This document shows positions 1 to 9,500 of a stretch of DNA of 47,966 bases, one piece after another (position 1 is the first letter of the stretch; each line of letters starts with the position of its first letter). The notes under the pieces are model-generated. The model ran no database searches. It was not told the origin of the DNA and saw only the letters and a program-made list of their open reading frames with translations. This DNA is from Saprospiraceae bacterium (lineage in GTDB: Bacteria; Bacteroidota; Bacteroidia; Chitinophagales; Saprospiraceae). A program made the translations under genes and the position numbers. The stretch is from NCBI GenBank assembly GCA_029263015.1, contig JAJCYI010000019.1, forward strand, positions 1-47,966, given 5' to 3'.

Positions 1-140
1 TTTCCTGTTTTTAGCGAGGTTATTTTTATTTTGAATAAGGCAAAAAAATGGAGCATAGTTGATTACGTGATATTTTTTTAACGCAATTCAAAGTCAAAAG
101 AAGCCGATAAAAGCGGAAAATATTTAGGCTCGACTACTTA
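1..140. mobile_element. Right part of a MITE-like element (family B), cut by window edge
   Basis: This stretch aligns by eye with the interior and right end of the complete element at 44336-44496. Shared stretches, in the same order, are GAGGyTATTTTT, AAGGCAAAAAA (AGGCAAAAAA in the other copy), ATATTTTTTTAACG (one T fewer in the other copy), and a right end GGCTCGACTACT followed by TA, against TGCTCACCTACT followed by TA. The left inverted repeat lies outside the window, so completeness cannot be judged. It encodes no protein and lies directly upstream of the gene at 155. The relationship is seen in the sequence; calling it a mobile element is inference from the full copy. Confidence 0.55.
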
Positions 141-154
141 ATCAACAAACCATT

Positions 155-517
155 TTGCAGTATTCAGCAGAACAAATAATCGCCATTATTGATAGTTGGG
201 AGAAAGAGACCTTGACATTCTTTTATCGGCAAGTTTCCACCAACCTTACCATTTCGCACCGTGTAATTGGAGAAGATAAATCTTTATCTGATAGTGAGAA
301 GCTTGCAGAAATGACCCACCTTAATGAGTTCCACCATAAAATGTTGAGTTGGCTCAATGAAGGATTCGACCAGGTAATAAGTGAAAATGGTGCAGGAAAA
401 TTGATGGGTTTTTTGAAATTCCATGCAGATAAAATGAAAAGAAGAGGTGCAGTTGAATTCCCCGTTGCTTCTGCATTTGAAACCACAAAGAGCAAATTGG
501 CCGGGAAAAACAATTGA
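155..517 (+). CDS. Small hypothetical protein, probably helical and cytosolic
   Basis: A 120-residue protein that I do not recognise. It starts with TTG at 155; there is no in-frame ATG near the front, so the start is uncertain. The chain is rich in charged and amphipathic helix-forming residues (for example SDSEKLAEMTHLNEFHHKML) with no signal peptide or membrane segment. It ends with TGA at 515-517, four bases before the ATG of the SGNH hydrolase gene, which argues for one transcript with 522-1229. No catalytic motif is visible. The family B repeat element ends about 15 bases upstream of the start and may contribute the promoter region. Confidence 0.55.
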   Translation: MQYSAEQIIAIIDSWEKETLTFFYRQVSTNLTISHRVIGEDKSLSDSEKLAEMTHLNEFHHKMLSWLNEGFDQVISENGAGKLMGFLKFHADKMKRRGAVEFPVASAFETTKSKLAGKNN

Positions 518-521
518 AGGG

Positions 522-1229
522 ATGAAGACAGTCTTGCTGTACATATCCCTGATTGTCAATGTTTTTATAATTGTGGCCGTCTTGTTTGCTTTGAATAAAT
601 ATGGTGGATGGAAAAACCTCTGGGCCAAGGTCAATAACCGAGGTATCGAAAATTCTTATTTCCATCGCAAAAATCTTTTTGAAATGTTGCCAGTCAGAGA
701 TAGTGGGATTGTTTTTTTGGGAAACAGCATCACGGCTCAGGGCGAATGGTCGGAACTGTTCAACGGCCAAGACGTGGTGAACCGAGGCATTCCTGGGGAT
801 CATTGCGATGGTATTCGGGAACGGCTCGATGAAATTGTAAAACTGCAACCACGAAAGGTATTTCTATTGATCGGCGTAAATGACCTGGCCTACCACCCAC
901 CTGAAGTGGTTTTGGTGAAATATGAAAAGTTGCTTGTTGATATTTTGGGAAAAATGCCTACCACCCTCGTTTACCTTCAGACCCTTTTTCCAGTAAATAA
1001 CAAGGTCAGCCCAACGCCTATCAGCAATGATGCCATCAGAGAATTGAATGCGGGCATTAGGAGGTTAGCGGTTGACAATCAATTGACAATCATTGATTTA
1101 CACCCCCTCTTGCAAGATGCCAATGGCAATTTAGATTCAATATATACCCTCGATGGTTTGCATATCAACGGATTGGCCTATTTGAAATGGGCTGCTTTGA
1201 TTGCCGATAAAGTTAAAGATGACCGTTGA
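522..1229 (+). CDS. Membrane-anchored SGNH/GDSL-family hydrolase
   Basis: A 235-residue protein. An upstream in-frame ATG exists at 447, but the ATG at 522 fits better: it follows the previous stop by four bases and gives a clean N-terminal signal anchor (MKTVLLYISLIVNVFIIVAV). SGNH blocks are visible: block I FLGNSIT with the nucleophile Ser69, block III-like GVND, and block V DGLHINGLAY with Asp211 and His214. Block I has GNS where the family usually has GDS. Proteins of this family remove or transfer acyl or acetyl groups on sugars and lipids; here it sits outside the inner membrane. Directly downstream are an MBOAT acyltransferase and a second SGNH-like protein, so a role in acylating or deacylating an exported glycan is likely. 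The exact substrate cannot be read from the sequence. Confidence 0.85.
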   Translation: MKTVLLYISLIVNVFIIVAVLFALNKYGGWKNLWAKVNNRGIENSYFHRKNLFEMLPVRDSGIVFLGNSITAQGEWSELFNGQDVVNRGIPGDHCDGIRERLDEIVKLQPRKVFLLIGVNDLAYHPPEVVLVKYEKLLVDILGKMPTTLVYLQTLFPVNNKVSPTPISNDAIRELNAGIRRLAVDNQLTIIDLHPLLQDANGNLDSIYTLDGLHINGLAYLKWAALIADKVKDDR

Positions 1230-1391
1230 TTTTGTAGCTGCTTTGGAATCAGGAGTCAGGAGTCAAGGGCAGATGAAAAATATGGGAAATGGAATTTTTT
1301 GATTCCAACAGACTTGGCCTGATCTTTCCAAGACAAGAGATTTACTTTTTTAGAAATTTTACCACCCCTGACCCCTAAGCAGAAGCACAAA

Positions 1392-2819
1392 ATGATCTTT
1401 AACAGTCTCACATTTTTGGTTTTTGTGGCAGTGTTCCTGCCTGTCTATTTCAATTTGAAAGGACGGAACAGGCTGATATGGGCGCTGGCGGGGAGCTACC
1501 TTTTTTACGGCTGGTGGGACTGGCGGTTTCTCAGCCTGATTGCCATATCGACGATGGTAGATTTTTACCTCGGTTCGAAGATGCATGTTGAAGATGACGA
1601 AAGGAAAAGAAAGCAACTATTGTTGGCGAGCATGGTATTAAACTTGGGCTTACTTGGCTTCTTTAAATACTTCGGTTTTTTTACAGACAGCTTTGTGGCC
1701 ATGCTGCAAAATTTTGGGTTAAACCCATCCATCCATACCCTCAATATAATCTTGCCTGTCGGAATTTCATTTTACACTTTCCAGTCGATGAGTTATACCA
1801 TTGACATTTTTCGAAAAAAATTAACGCCAGAACCAGATGTGCTAAGGTTTGCCACATTTGTTGCCTTTTGGCCTCAGCTTGTTGCTGGGCCAATTGTTCG
1901 AGCCAGCGACTTTTTACCACAATTCAGGAAGGATCACAATTTTGAGTGGAACCGGTTCACCTCTGGGATTGCTCAAGTTCTGTGGGGATTTTTCAAAAAA
2001 GTAGCAGTAGCAGACAGCCTTTCGCCCATCATTGACCAATGTTTTGGTGAGCCAAATGCATTTGCTTCCATTTATCTATTGATTGGGGTCGTTTTTTATA
2101 GTTTCCAAATCTATTGTGATTTTTCTGGGTACTCTGACATTGCCATTGGCTTTGCCCGGATGCTCGGTTTTGATTTTCCTCACAATTTCAGAACACCCTA
2201 TTTTTCAAAAGGCTTTAGTGAATTTTGGCGCCGATGGCATATTTCCCTGTCCAGTTGGTTGCGGGATTACCTTTACATTTCGCTTGGCGGAAATAGAAAA
2301 GGAAACGTGAAAACATATCGTAACCTCATGCTCACCATGTTGCTCGGAGGACTGTGGCATGGCGCCAATTGGACCTTTGTTTTTTGGGGTTTCCTGCACG
2401 GCTTGTATTTAATGGTTGAGCGTTTTTGGAGTAAAAGTTTCGGCGCTATCATGGATTTTCTAAGATTTCCAAAAGCGTTAAAGTTGACAATCAACCTCCT
2501 GTTGGTTTACTTCTTCACCTGTTTTGCATGGATCTTTTTCCGCAGCCCTGATTTCGGAACTGCCATGGAGGTAATTAATGGAATAGCTGGCCTGGAAGGA
2601 TTTAATGCGGTCAATATCATGAATAAATTTATCGTGATGAAAGGAGTCATGTTGATTTCCTTTTTATTGGTTGTTGAGATCTCAGACCTGAAATGGAATT
2701 GGGGCGAGGTCGTTCTGAGAAACCCTGTTTTCCGAGTGGCCTCGTTTGCAGTGCTATTGTGGATGATAGCCTTTTTTGGAACATTTGGATCGAATGCATT
2801 TATTTATTTTCAATTCTAA
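1392..2819 (+). CDS. MBOAT family O-acyltransferase (AlgI-like)
   Basis: A 475-residue polytopic membrane protein of the membrane-bound O-acyltransferase family, AlgI/DltB/PatA branch. It has a hydrophobic N-terminus (MIFNSLTFLVFVAVFLPVYF), the conserved FWRRWHISLSSWLRDYLYI stretch, and the catalytic-histidine motif LGGLWHGANWTFVFWG with His323. These enzymes move an acyl group, often acetyl, from a cytosolic donor across the membrane to an extracytoplasmic acceptor, usually with a separate SGNH-type partner that completes transfer to the polysaccharide. Here such proteins lie on both sides (522-1229 and 2825-3700). Length is normal for the family. The acceptor (exopolysaccharide, peptidoglycan or other) is unknown. 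Confidence 0.93.
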   Translation: MIFNSLTFLVFVAVFLPVYFNLKGRNRLIWALAGSYLFYGWWDWRFLSLIAISTMVDFYLGSKMHVEDDERKRKQLLLASMVLNLGLLGFFKYFGFFTDSFVAMLQNFGLNPSIHTLNIILPVGISFYTFQSMSYTIDIFRKKLTPEPDVLRFATFVAFWPQLVAGPIVRASDFLPQFRKDHNFEWNRFTSGIAQVLWGFFKKVAVADSLSPIIDQCFGEPNAFASIYLLIGVVFYSFQIYCDFSGYSDIAIGFARMLGFDFPHNFRTPYFSKGFSEFWRRWHISLSSWLRDYLYISLGGNRKGNVKTYRNLMLTMLLGGLWHGANWTFVFWGFLHGLYLMVERFWSKSFGAIMDFLRFPKALKLTINLLLVYFFTCFAWIFFRSPDFGTAMEVINGIAGLEGFNAVNIMNKFIVMKGVMLISFLLVVEISDLKWNWGEVVLRNPVFRVASFAVLLWMIAFFGTFGSNAFIYFQF

Positions 2820-2824
2820 AATCA

Positions 2825-3700
2825 TTGAAAAACCTAACCTGGATCTTAGCAGTATTGATACTTGCCTTTGTTGGCGACCGAGCTGGTGCTTGGCTTTTGG
2901 GTACCATCACCCAACAAAGCCAATTCCGATATTCCAGGCTTTATAATGGAGCGGCAGCATGCGATGTACTACTGATTGGCAATTCCAGGGGGTTGATTTT
3001 TTATCAACCATATATTGAAGAAAAAACAGGTCTGTCCACCACCAACATTAGTTATAATGGTCTTCCCATGGATTTGGCCTCCGTCCTCGTGAAGGATTTT
3101 ATTGATAAAAACGGTGCGCCGAAATTACTTTTGGTGGATGTGACGATGTTGGACAAGAGAATGGATGAACGTCTGCTGACAGGATTTAATTTGTATGTTC
3201 CAGATTCTGATCGGCTATCCAAATTGATGGAGGAAAAATATCCTACATCATATTTCGGTGGCCAGGTCTCCAATCTCTATCGGTACAACAGTGAGGTATT
3301 CCAGCGAGCATTATATTATTGGAACCGTTCGGACAAAGACTGGTTGCTCGACCGGGTCATTTCACCAACCATGCAAGCAAATGCAGCGTATTTGGATTCT
3401 TTTGATTATGATTATTCCCCTGAAATGCTGAATGACTTGGCGGATCTGCTCCAATTTACCGAAGGTAAAAACATAAAAGTGGAGCTTGTGATAAACCCGT
3501 ACTACCCGCCGTTTGCAGAGAAAATTGGAAACCTTGGGACTTTAAAAGAAGCAATAAAAAATGCCACCCAAAAAGAAGTACTCGATTATTCAAATTCAAT
3601 ACAGGGAGTAGAGGGTTTTGGAGATTACCAGCATTTGAACAAAACTGGCGCAAAAGCCTATCTGGATATGTTGATTGAAGATGGTGTATTGGATTACTGA
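2825..3700 (+). CDS. SGNH-like extracytoplasmic protein, partner of the MBOAT enzyme
   Basis: A 291-residue protein if started at TTG 2825, six bases after the MBOAT stop. This start gives a normal signal anchor (KNLTWILAVLILAFVGDRAG); the open frame extends further upstream but would overlap the MBOAT gene without a plausible signal. Visible SGNH traits are LLIGNSRG with Ser54, and a C-terminal GDYQHLNKTGA with Asp267 and His270 as the likely Asp-x-x-His pair. The layout resembles the AlgJ/AlgX or DltD type partner of MBOAT enzymes, which finish acyl transfer outside the membrane. The family is assigned from motifs and neighbourhood only. Confidence 0.72.
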   Translation: MKNLTWILAVLILAFVGDRAGAWLLGTITQQSQFRYSRLYNGAAACDVLLIGNSRGLIFYQPYIEEKTGLSTTNISYNGLPMDLASVLVKDFIDKNGAPKLLLVDVTMLDKRMDERLLTGFNLYVPDSDRLSKLMEEKYPTSYFGGQVSNLYRYNSEVFQRALYYWNRSDKDWLLDRVISPTMQANAAYLDSFDYDYSPEMLNDLADLLQFTEGKNIKVELVINPYYPPFAEKIGNLGTLKEAIKNATQKEVLDYSNSIQGVEGFGDYQHLNKTGAKAYLDMLIEDGVLDY

Positions 3701-3791
3701 TTTGGACAACATCCTTTACAAGGCATAGACAGTCAATAACTTAGAAGGTTCAACATTCAGCATTCACCGCTCAACATTCACCATTAAAGGA

Positions 3792-4526
3792 TCACTTCCT
3801 CATCCTTTCCTCCACTCTTTTTGCTGTTTCCCAACGCACCCCGATAATTTCTTCCAAAGCCAGTTTTGTAAGTTCCACATCTGTTTCAGCGATTAATTTA
3901 CGCTCCAAAGTGCCGTTATATGATGCAGAGGCTTGGAGCAAATCCTTCATTTCAAGATCAGCATTTTTAAATTGTTGTTGTGCCAAATTATAAGTGTTGT
4001 TAGAATCCTCTTCGGCCTTTATCCTTACTTTCAATGTTTCAATGGATAGTAAAAATATGTGGTATCGGGTAAGCGTTTCGGCACGGATTTCCATTTTATG
4101 TGTATTGGATTCCATTTCTGCTATTTTAACATCAAACGCTTCAATCTCCTTTTCTTTTTTAGTGTTGGTAAAACTCCCGAGGCTTACTGCTGCTGAAAAT
4201 TGGTACAAAGGGTAGAGCACAAAATTGTTGGGGTCAGGGGCGATGACATTTTCCAAGCTCACCTCATTGATGTTAAACATGAAATTCACATCGTCCATCC
4301 ATTCCGTTCGTTTGAGTTCAACTTCTTTGGCTTCCTTACTTTTTTTATAGTTTAATATTTGTGTCTCTGGACTGTTCAGCCAGGCCAATTGAACCAAATA
4401 TTCTTCAAAGTTGACGGTACGTTGACCTTCTGGAACTACAATCTGATTGAAGTTGATTGTTTGGGCCTGGAGTCCCATCAAAGACACTGTAAAAAAAAAC
4501 GATATGGCTAATATGTTGGATTTCAA
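3792..4526 (-). CDS. Short TolC-like outer membrane protein
   Basis: A 244-residue secreted protein with a signal peptide (MKSNILAISFFFTVSLMGLQ, ending at AQT). The rest is mostly long alpha-helical, heptad-like sequence with the look of TolC-family efflux proteins (a stretch from about residue 40, VNFEEYLVQLAWLNSPETQI, then helices around FDVKIAEMESNTHKMEIRAE and LKVRIKAEEDSNNTYNLAQQ). A full TolC protomer is about 400-480 residues with two repeats; this one carries only about one. It could be a half-size relative or a degenerate copy. It is convergent with the SGNH-like gene and diverges from the NRPS-PKS gene, so its role in product export is possible but unproven. Confidence 0.65.
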   Translation of the reverse strand: MKSNILAISFFFTVSLMGLQAQTINFNQIVVPEGQRTVNFEEYLVQLAWLNSPETQILNYKKSKEAKEVELKRTEWMDDVNFMFNINEVSLENVIAPDPNNFVLYPLYQFSAAVSLGSFTNTKKEKEIEAFDVKIAEMESNTHKMEIRAETLTRYHIFLLSIETLKVRIKAEEDSNNTYNLAQQQFKNADLEMKDLLQASASYNGTLERKLIAETDVELTKLALEEIIGVRWETAKRVEERMRK

Positions 4527-4915
4527 TACTTTGGAATTGTATTGGATCAGTTAATCAAATGGGAATAATTTGAATCGACTGAATTTAAAAACTTAAAGAA
4601 ATCTTGTTTGGATGTTATGTTGAATTATTTCACTTGGGAAATTCAACAATTAGGCCATAGCGTGAGGTAAGGATGGATGTCACAAGAATGCGTAAAACTA
4701 CAATTAAGACTTGAGTTGCATTGGTTTTTCTCGTATTTTTGTAATTCAATTTTTCTCCCCCAGTATTTTGCTGATTTCTGTTTATGCCAATTGGCATCAC
4801 CTCACATTATTCCCTGGTTTAAATTATCACTGGTTTTCCAGAAAGCATTCTTCCACATTGTTTCAAACAAACACTATTAGGCATAGCTGACCACAAGCTA
4901 ATCCGACGATTTTTT
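4527..4915. other. Divergent intergenic region upstream of the megasynthase
   Basis: There are 389 bases between the TolC-like gene (leftward) and the NRPS-PKS gene (rightward). It is AT-rich and holds one good promoter candidate for the megasynthase (4711-4741), which would leave a leader of about 165-170 bases. A 67-codon open frame at 4677-4880 shows no recognisable protein features and starts before that promoter. I see no hairpin typical of an attenuator and no clear operator palindrome. Confidence 0.5.
4711..4741 (+). promoter_or_regulatory. Predicted Bacteroidota-type promoter for the NRPS-PKS gene
   Basis: The -7 box is TATTTTTG at 4734-4741 and matches TAnnTTTG fully. A TTG at 4711-4713 lies 20 bases upstream, the expected spacing for the -33 element, though the consensus TTTG is reduced to cTTG. 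It is the best match in the intergenic region. Prediction from pattern only. Confidence 0.5.
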
Positions 4916-6520
4916 ATGAGCAAACACTTAAACGTACCAAATATTTCCTTTCCGTCAGATTTGGGTCTTCATCAACTATTGAGCCGAGAAGTTGAGCGCA
5001 GCCCTGATCGAGTAGCCTTGGTATTTCAGGATAAGGCTATGACATACAAAGAGTTGGACGCACGAGCCGATAAATTGGCCGCATACCTCATCCACCTTGG
5101 ATTACAAAAAGAAAATTTCGTTGCATTATACCTGGAGCGATCATTTGAAATGATCATTGGTATTTTTGGTATCCTAAAAGCAGGCGGAGCCTATGTGCCG
5201 ATAGATGTGGATTACCCAAAAGAACGCATGGCTTTTATGGTGCAGGATGCAGGGGCCAAAGTCATACTCACCCAAAAACACCTTAAAAATAATTTACCGG
5301 AAACGGCAGCGAAGGTTTTATGTTTGGATGAGCCACTCAAGAAAAAACCCTGTAGTTCTATTTCCACCCAGAAATTTGAACCATCGAACCTCGCCTATAT
5401 GATCTATACTTCTGGCTCAACAGGGAAGCCAAAAGGGGTGATGATCTCCCACGAAAACGTGTGCAACCAATTGCAAGGACAACAAGCCATCGCACCCGAG
5501 CCAATCGGGACAATGATGCTCACTTGTTCCGTCAGTTTCGATGTGTCGGTGCTCACTTTCTTTTGGACATTGTTGCAAGGCGCAACATTGGTTTTGCCAG
5601 AACAAGGAGAGGAGCGGGACATGTCCAAATTGACTGATACTATCTTTAAGAATAAGGTGACCCATATTTTGACCTTGCCTTCCCTTTACACCTTGCTCCT
5701 CGAACAAGGTGCTCCCGAAAAATTGCAGTCACTCGAATTGGTCAATGTTTCCGGCGAAGTTTGTCCTGTTTCGCTTGCCCAAAAACATGAACAGATTATT
5801 CCGAACGGCCAACTCTACAATTTGTATGGCCCGACCGAGGCAACTGTTAATTGCACTTATTTCACATTTCCGAAAGGGTTCAATGCAGAAAAAACACCAA
5901 TCGGGAAACCAATTTTGAATTATGAAATTTTGATCCTCGACAAAAACCAAAAGGAAGTACCCAGAGGTCAAGTTGGCGAAATATATATTGGTGGTACCAA
6001 ACCAGTCGTTGGCCGAGGTTATTGGAACCGCCCCGAATTAACTGATGAACGCTTCAGCCCCCTCCCAGCCTCCAGCCTCCCCCCACCCCCCTCCAAAGGA
6101 GGGGGAGACGTGACATCTCCCCCCCCTTTGGGGGAGGTCGGGAGGGGGCTGCTCTATAAGACCGGTGACCTAGCCCGTTGGATGCCCGATGGAAATATTG
6201 AATTCCTCGGACGCACCGATTTTCAAGTAAAATATCGAGGCTTCAGGATTGAACTCGGAGAGGTGGAAACTGCTATCTCAAACCATCCAGTAATTAAGGA
6301 AACGGTCGTTGTGCTAAGAAATCAACATGAAGTGAACAATCAACAGTTGGTGGCATATTTAACTGCCAATCAAGGATTTAGTGTCACTATTTCTGAGCTT
6401 CGGGATTTTTTGACAGGAACGCTCCCCGAATACATGCTTCCATCCCATTTTGTTTTTTTAGAAAAAATGCCACTTACAACAAATGGCAAATTTGACCGAA
6501 ATGCCTTGCCTGCTCCAACG
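4916..6520 (+). other. Domain: adenylation domain 1 (loading module)
   Basis: Core motifs are visible: A3 YTSGSTGKPKG, A4 FDVSV, A5 NLYGPTEATVN, A7 YKTGDLARWMPDGNIEFLGR, A10 TTNGKFDRNALP with the catalytic Lys525. The Asp at the start of FDVSV (position 235 of the PheA numbering) points to an alpha-amino acid substrate rather than a fatty acid. My by-eye pocket reading is D-V-L-L-N-S-L-V-N-K; I cannot match it to a known substrate. A proline- and glycine-rich repeat insertion lies at 6055-6151, just before the A7 motif. Confidence 0.85.
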
Positions 6521-9500
6521 AATGAAAGGCCTGTTTTGTCGGAAATATTTGAAGGCCCGTTATCAGGTTCGGAGCAGAAGATTGCTGAAAAGTGGGAATC
6601 CATTTTGGGCATTACCCCGATCGGCAGGAACGATAAATTTTTTGAATTGGGAGGCACGTCCATTCAGGCTGCCAAGTTCATTGGAGAGATGATGACAGAA
6701 CTTAAAACTTCTATTTTTATCACCTCCATTTTTGATTTTCCGACGGTGGCAACCTATGCCCGTTTCATCGAAAAAAACTATCCAAATTTTATTACTGATT
6801 TATTTGATAATTCTGTCAAATTAGAATCTCATGAACAGGATGGGAGTGAAAAAGGCTCCCTCCTGGTTTTGTCAAAAAAACAAATTACCGACTTCCCTAA
6901 TTACATTCCAAGCCACCTAACCCAGAACCAAAAACCCAGAACCAAAAACCCAGACTTCCGTCCCATTTTTATCTTGGCACCGCCCCGTTCGGGAACAACC
7001 CTCCTGCGGGTTATGCTGGCAGGGCATCCAGGTTTATTTGCTTGCAATGAGTTGCAACTGCTTCATTTTGAAACACTTGTGGAGAGGGGCGATGCATATT
7101 CAGGCAAGTTTAAGTTGTGGACGGAAGGGTTGATTCGGGCCGTGATGGAATTGAAAGATTGCTCGGCAGAAGAGGCAAATAGCACTCTCCAGGGTTTTGA
7201 GGAAAAGGGCATCTCTACAACAGATGTATTTTTGAAATTGCAAAATTGGATAGGTGACAGGAGTCTTGTTGACAAATCACCAAGTTATCTTTTGGATCCT
7301 TTGGCCCTTGAAAAGGCAATCCAGGATTTTCCAAATGCACGTTTTATCCACCTAGTGCGGCATCCGTACAGCATGGTCAAGTCTTTTGAAAAGTACCATA
7401 TGGATCAGGTGCTTTATCTGGAAAAGCATAATTACAATGCCAGGGAGCTGGGGGAGTTGGTTTGGCTGTGGAGCCACCGCAATGCCGTTGAATTTTTGGA
7501 TAAAATACCGACTCGGCAGCAATGCAGGATCGTTTACGAGGACTTGGTAAAAGAACCCGAAAAAACAATGCAGAGGATGTGCTATCAACTCGGCATCCCG
7601 TTTCACGAAAACCTACTTGACCCGTATCGGGATTTGGATAAAAAAATGACCGATGGCCTGTATTCGGACAGCCGCTCGATGGGGGATACCAATTTTGACA
7701 AAAAGAAAAGGATTGACCCCAAAAAGGCCGAGGATTGGAAAGGGGTTCTGAATAATAATTTTTTATGCAACGAAACTTGGAAAGTAGCAGAAGAATTTGG
7801 TTTTGAGCGTGTTGGCCATCAATCATCAATCAACAATCAGCAATCAACGATCAGGAGCCAGCAATCAACAACCAACAATCAACAATCAAACATCGCCATC
7901 ATCGGCATGTCCTGCCGTTTCCCTGGCGCAAAAAACATCGAAGAATTTTGGCAGAACCTGATCCATGCCAAGGACGTAAGCAGGACGGTAACAGAGGAAG
8001 ACTTGCAGGCAGAAGGTGTAGCTGTTCCAGATAACTATGTTTGGAAAACCTATTCCCTCGACAACCCCTATTGTTTTGATGCTTCCTTTTTTGGTTACCA
8101 TCCTAAAGAAGCTGAACTGACCGATCCGCAGCATCGGGTATTTTTGGAAACGGCCTATCAGGCACTGGAGACTGCAGGTTACAACCCTTATAACTTTGAC
8201 GGAAAAATCGGTGTATTTGGTGGCGTGGCGAGGAATACGTATTTCACAAATAATATCACCTCCAACCCCGAATTGCTCAAAGAAGCTGGCGGATATCAAG
8301 AAATGTTGGCGACAGAAAGCTCCTTTTCCATCAGCCGTGTGGCGTACAAACTCAACTTGCGTGGCCCAGCTGTGAATGTGCAAACCGCTTGCTCCACTGG
8401 TGGGGTGGCGGTACATTTGGCTTGTCAGAGTTTGTTGAGCGGCGACAGCGATATGGTTATTGTTGGTGGTGGAAGAATTCAATCCCCTGTAAATGGGGGT
8501 TACGAATATGTGGAAGGTGGGCCGCTATCGCCCGATGGCAGTTGCCGGGCTTTTGATGCCGATGCCAACGGTATGGTGCAAGGCAACGGAATGGGTATGT
8601 TGGTTTTAAAAAAATTGGACAAAGCGGTGGAAGATGGCGACCATATCTGGTCCGTTATTAAATCTTCAGCAATCAATAACGATGGTTCTGATAAATCTGG
8701 AATTACTGCTCCGAGCCACAAGGGACAATCTGACTGCATTGCCGATGCCATTGAAAAAGCTGGATTGTTGGGAAGCCAAATTGGCTATTTTGAAACACAT
8801 GGCACGGGTACTTTTATTGGTGATCCCATTGAAATTCAGGGACTTACGAATGCTGTTTCCCACACAGCTGTTTCTGGGAAAATTCCAATCGGCAGCGTCA
8901 AAACCAATATCGGACACCTTGATGCAGGGGCCTGCATTGCTGGAATTATTAAGACGGCCTTATCGCTCCATCACGAAATGCTGCCCCCAACCATGCATTT
9001 CAAAAAGCCGAATCCACAAATCGGATTTGATAAAACGGCATTTTACGTCAACGACAAATTACAACCCTGGTTAACTGGTAATGAGCCAAGAAGGGCAGGG
9101 GTTAGCTCGTTTGGATTGGGTGGTACAAATGCACATATTATCTTGGAGGAAGCTCCTGGTTCAGTCGGCACCGGGCAGAGGACAGTCGGCAGTCCGCAGT
9201 TGATGCTGGTTTCTGCGAAAACGGATATGGCGTTGGAATCTGCTGGTGAACAGTTGCGTGATTTTATCAAAAACAATCCTGAAACAAACCTGTCCCACGC
9301 TGCCCAAACACTCGCCACTGGCCGGCCTCATTTTGCTAAAAGGAAGGCATTGGTTTTTGATGGTGAAAACAAATTTATTTCAATACCAACCCCCAAGAAC
9401 CAACCCCCAAGAACCAACCCCCATTTCATTTTCATGTTCCCCGGAGGCGGCGCCCAATATGAAAACATGGCTCGTGACCTGTATGAATCCAATATTTTTT

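Noticed and set aside
447-521. N-terminal extension of the SGNH hydrolase from ATG 447
   Set aside because: It overlaps the previous gene and would bury the signal anchor that starts cleanly at 522.
2693-2824. Upstream part of the frame of the second SGNH-like gene
   Set aside because: It lies inside the MBOAT gene in another frame and has no signal; the TTG at 2825 gives a normal signal anchor.
4677-4880. 67-codon open frame before the megasynthase
   Set aside because: No protein features, and it runs through the predicted promoter; most likely chance in AT-rich DNA.
4916-6520. Fatty acyl-AMP ligase as the first domain, as in iturin synthases
   Set aside because: The domain has the amino-acid-type A4 motif with Asp (FDVSV) and all NRPS A-domain core motifs.
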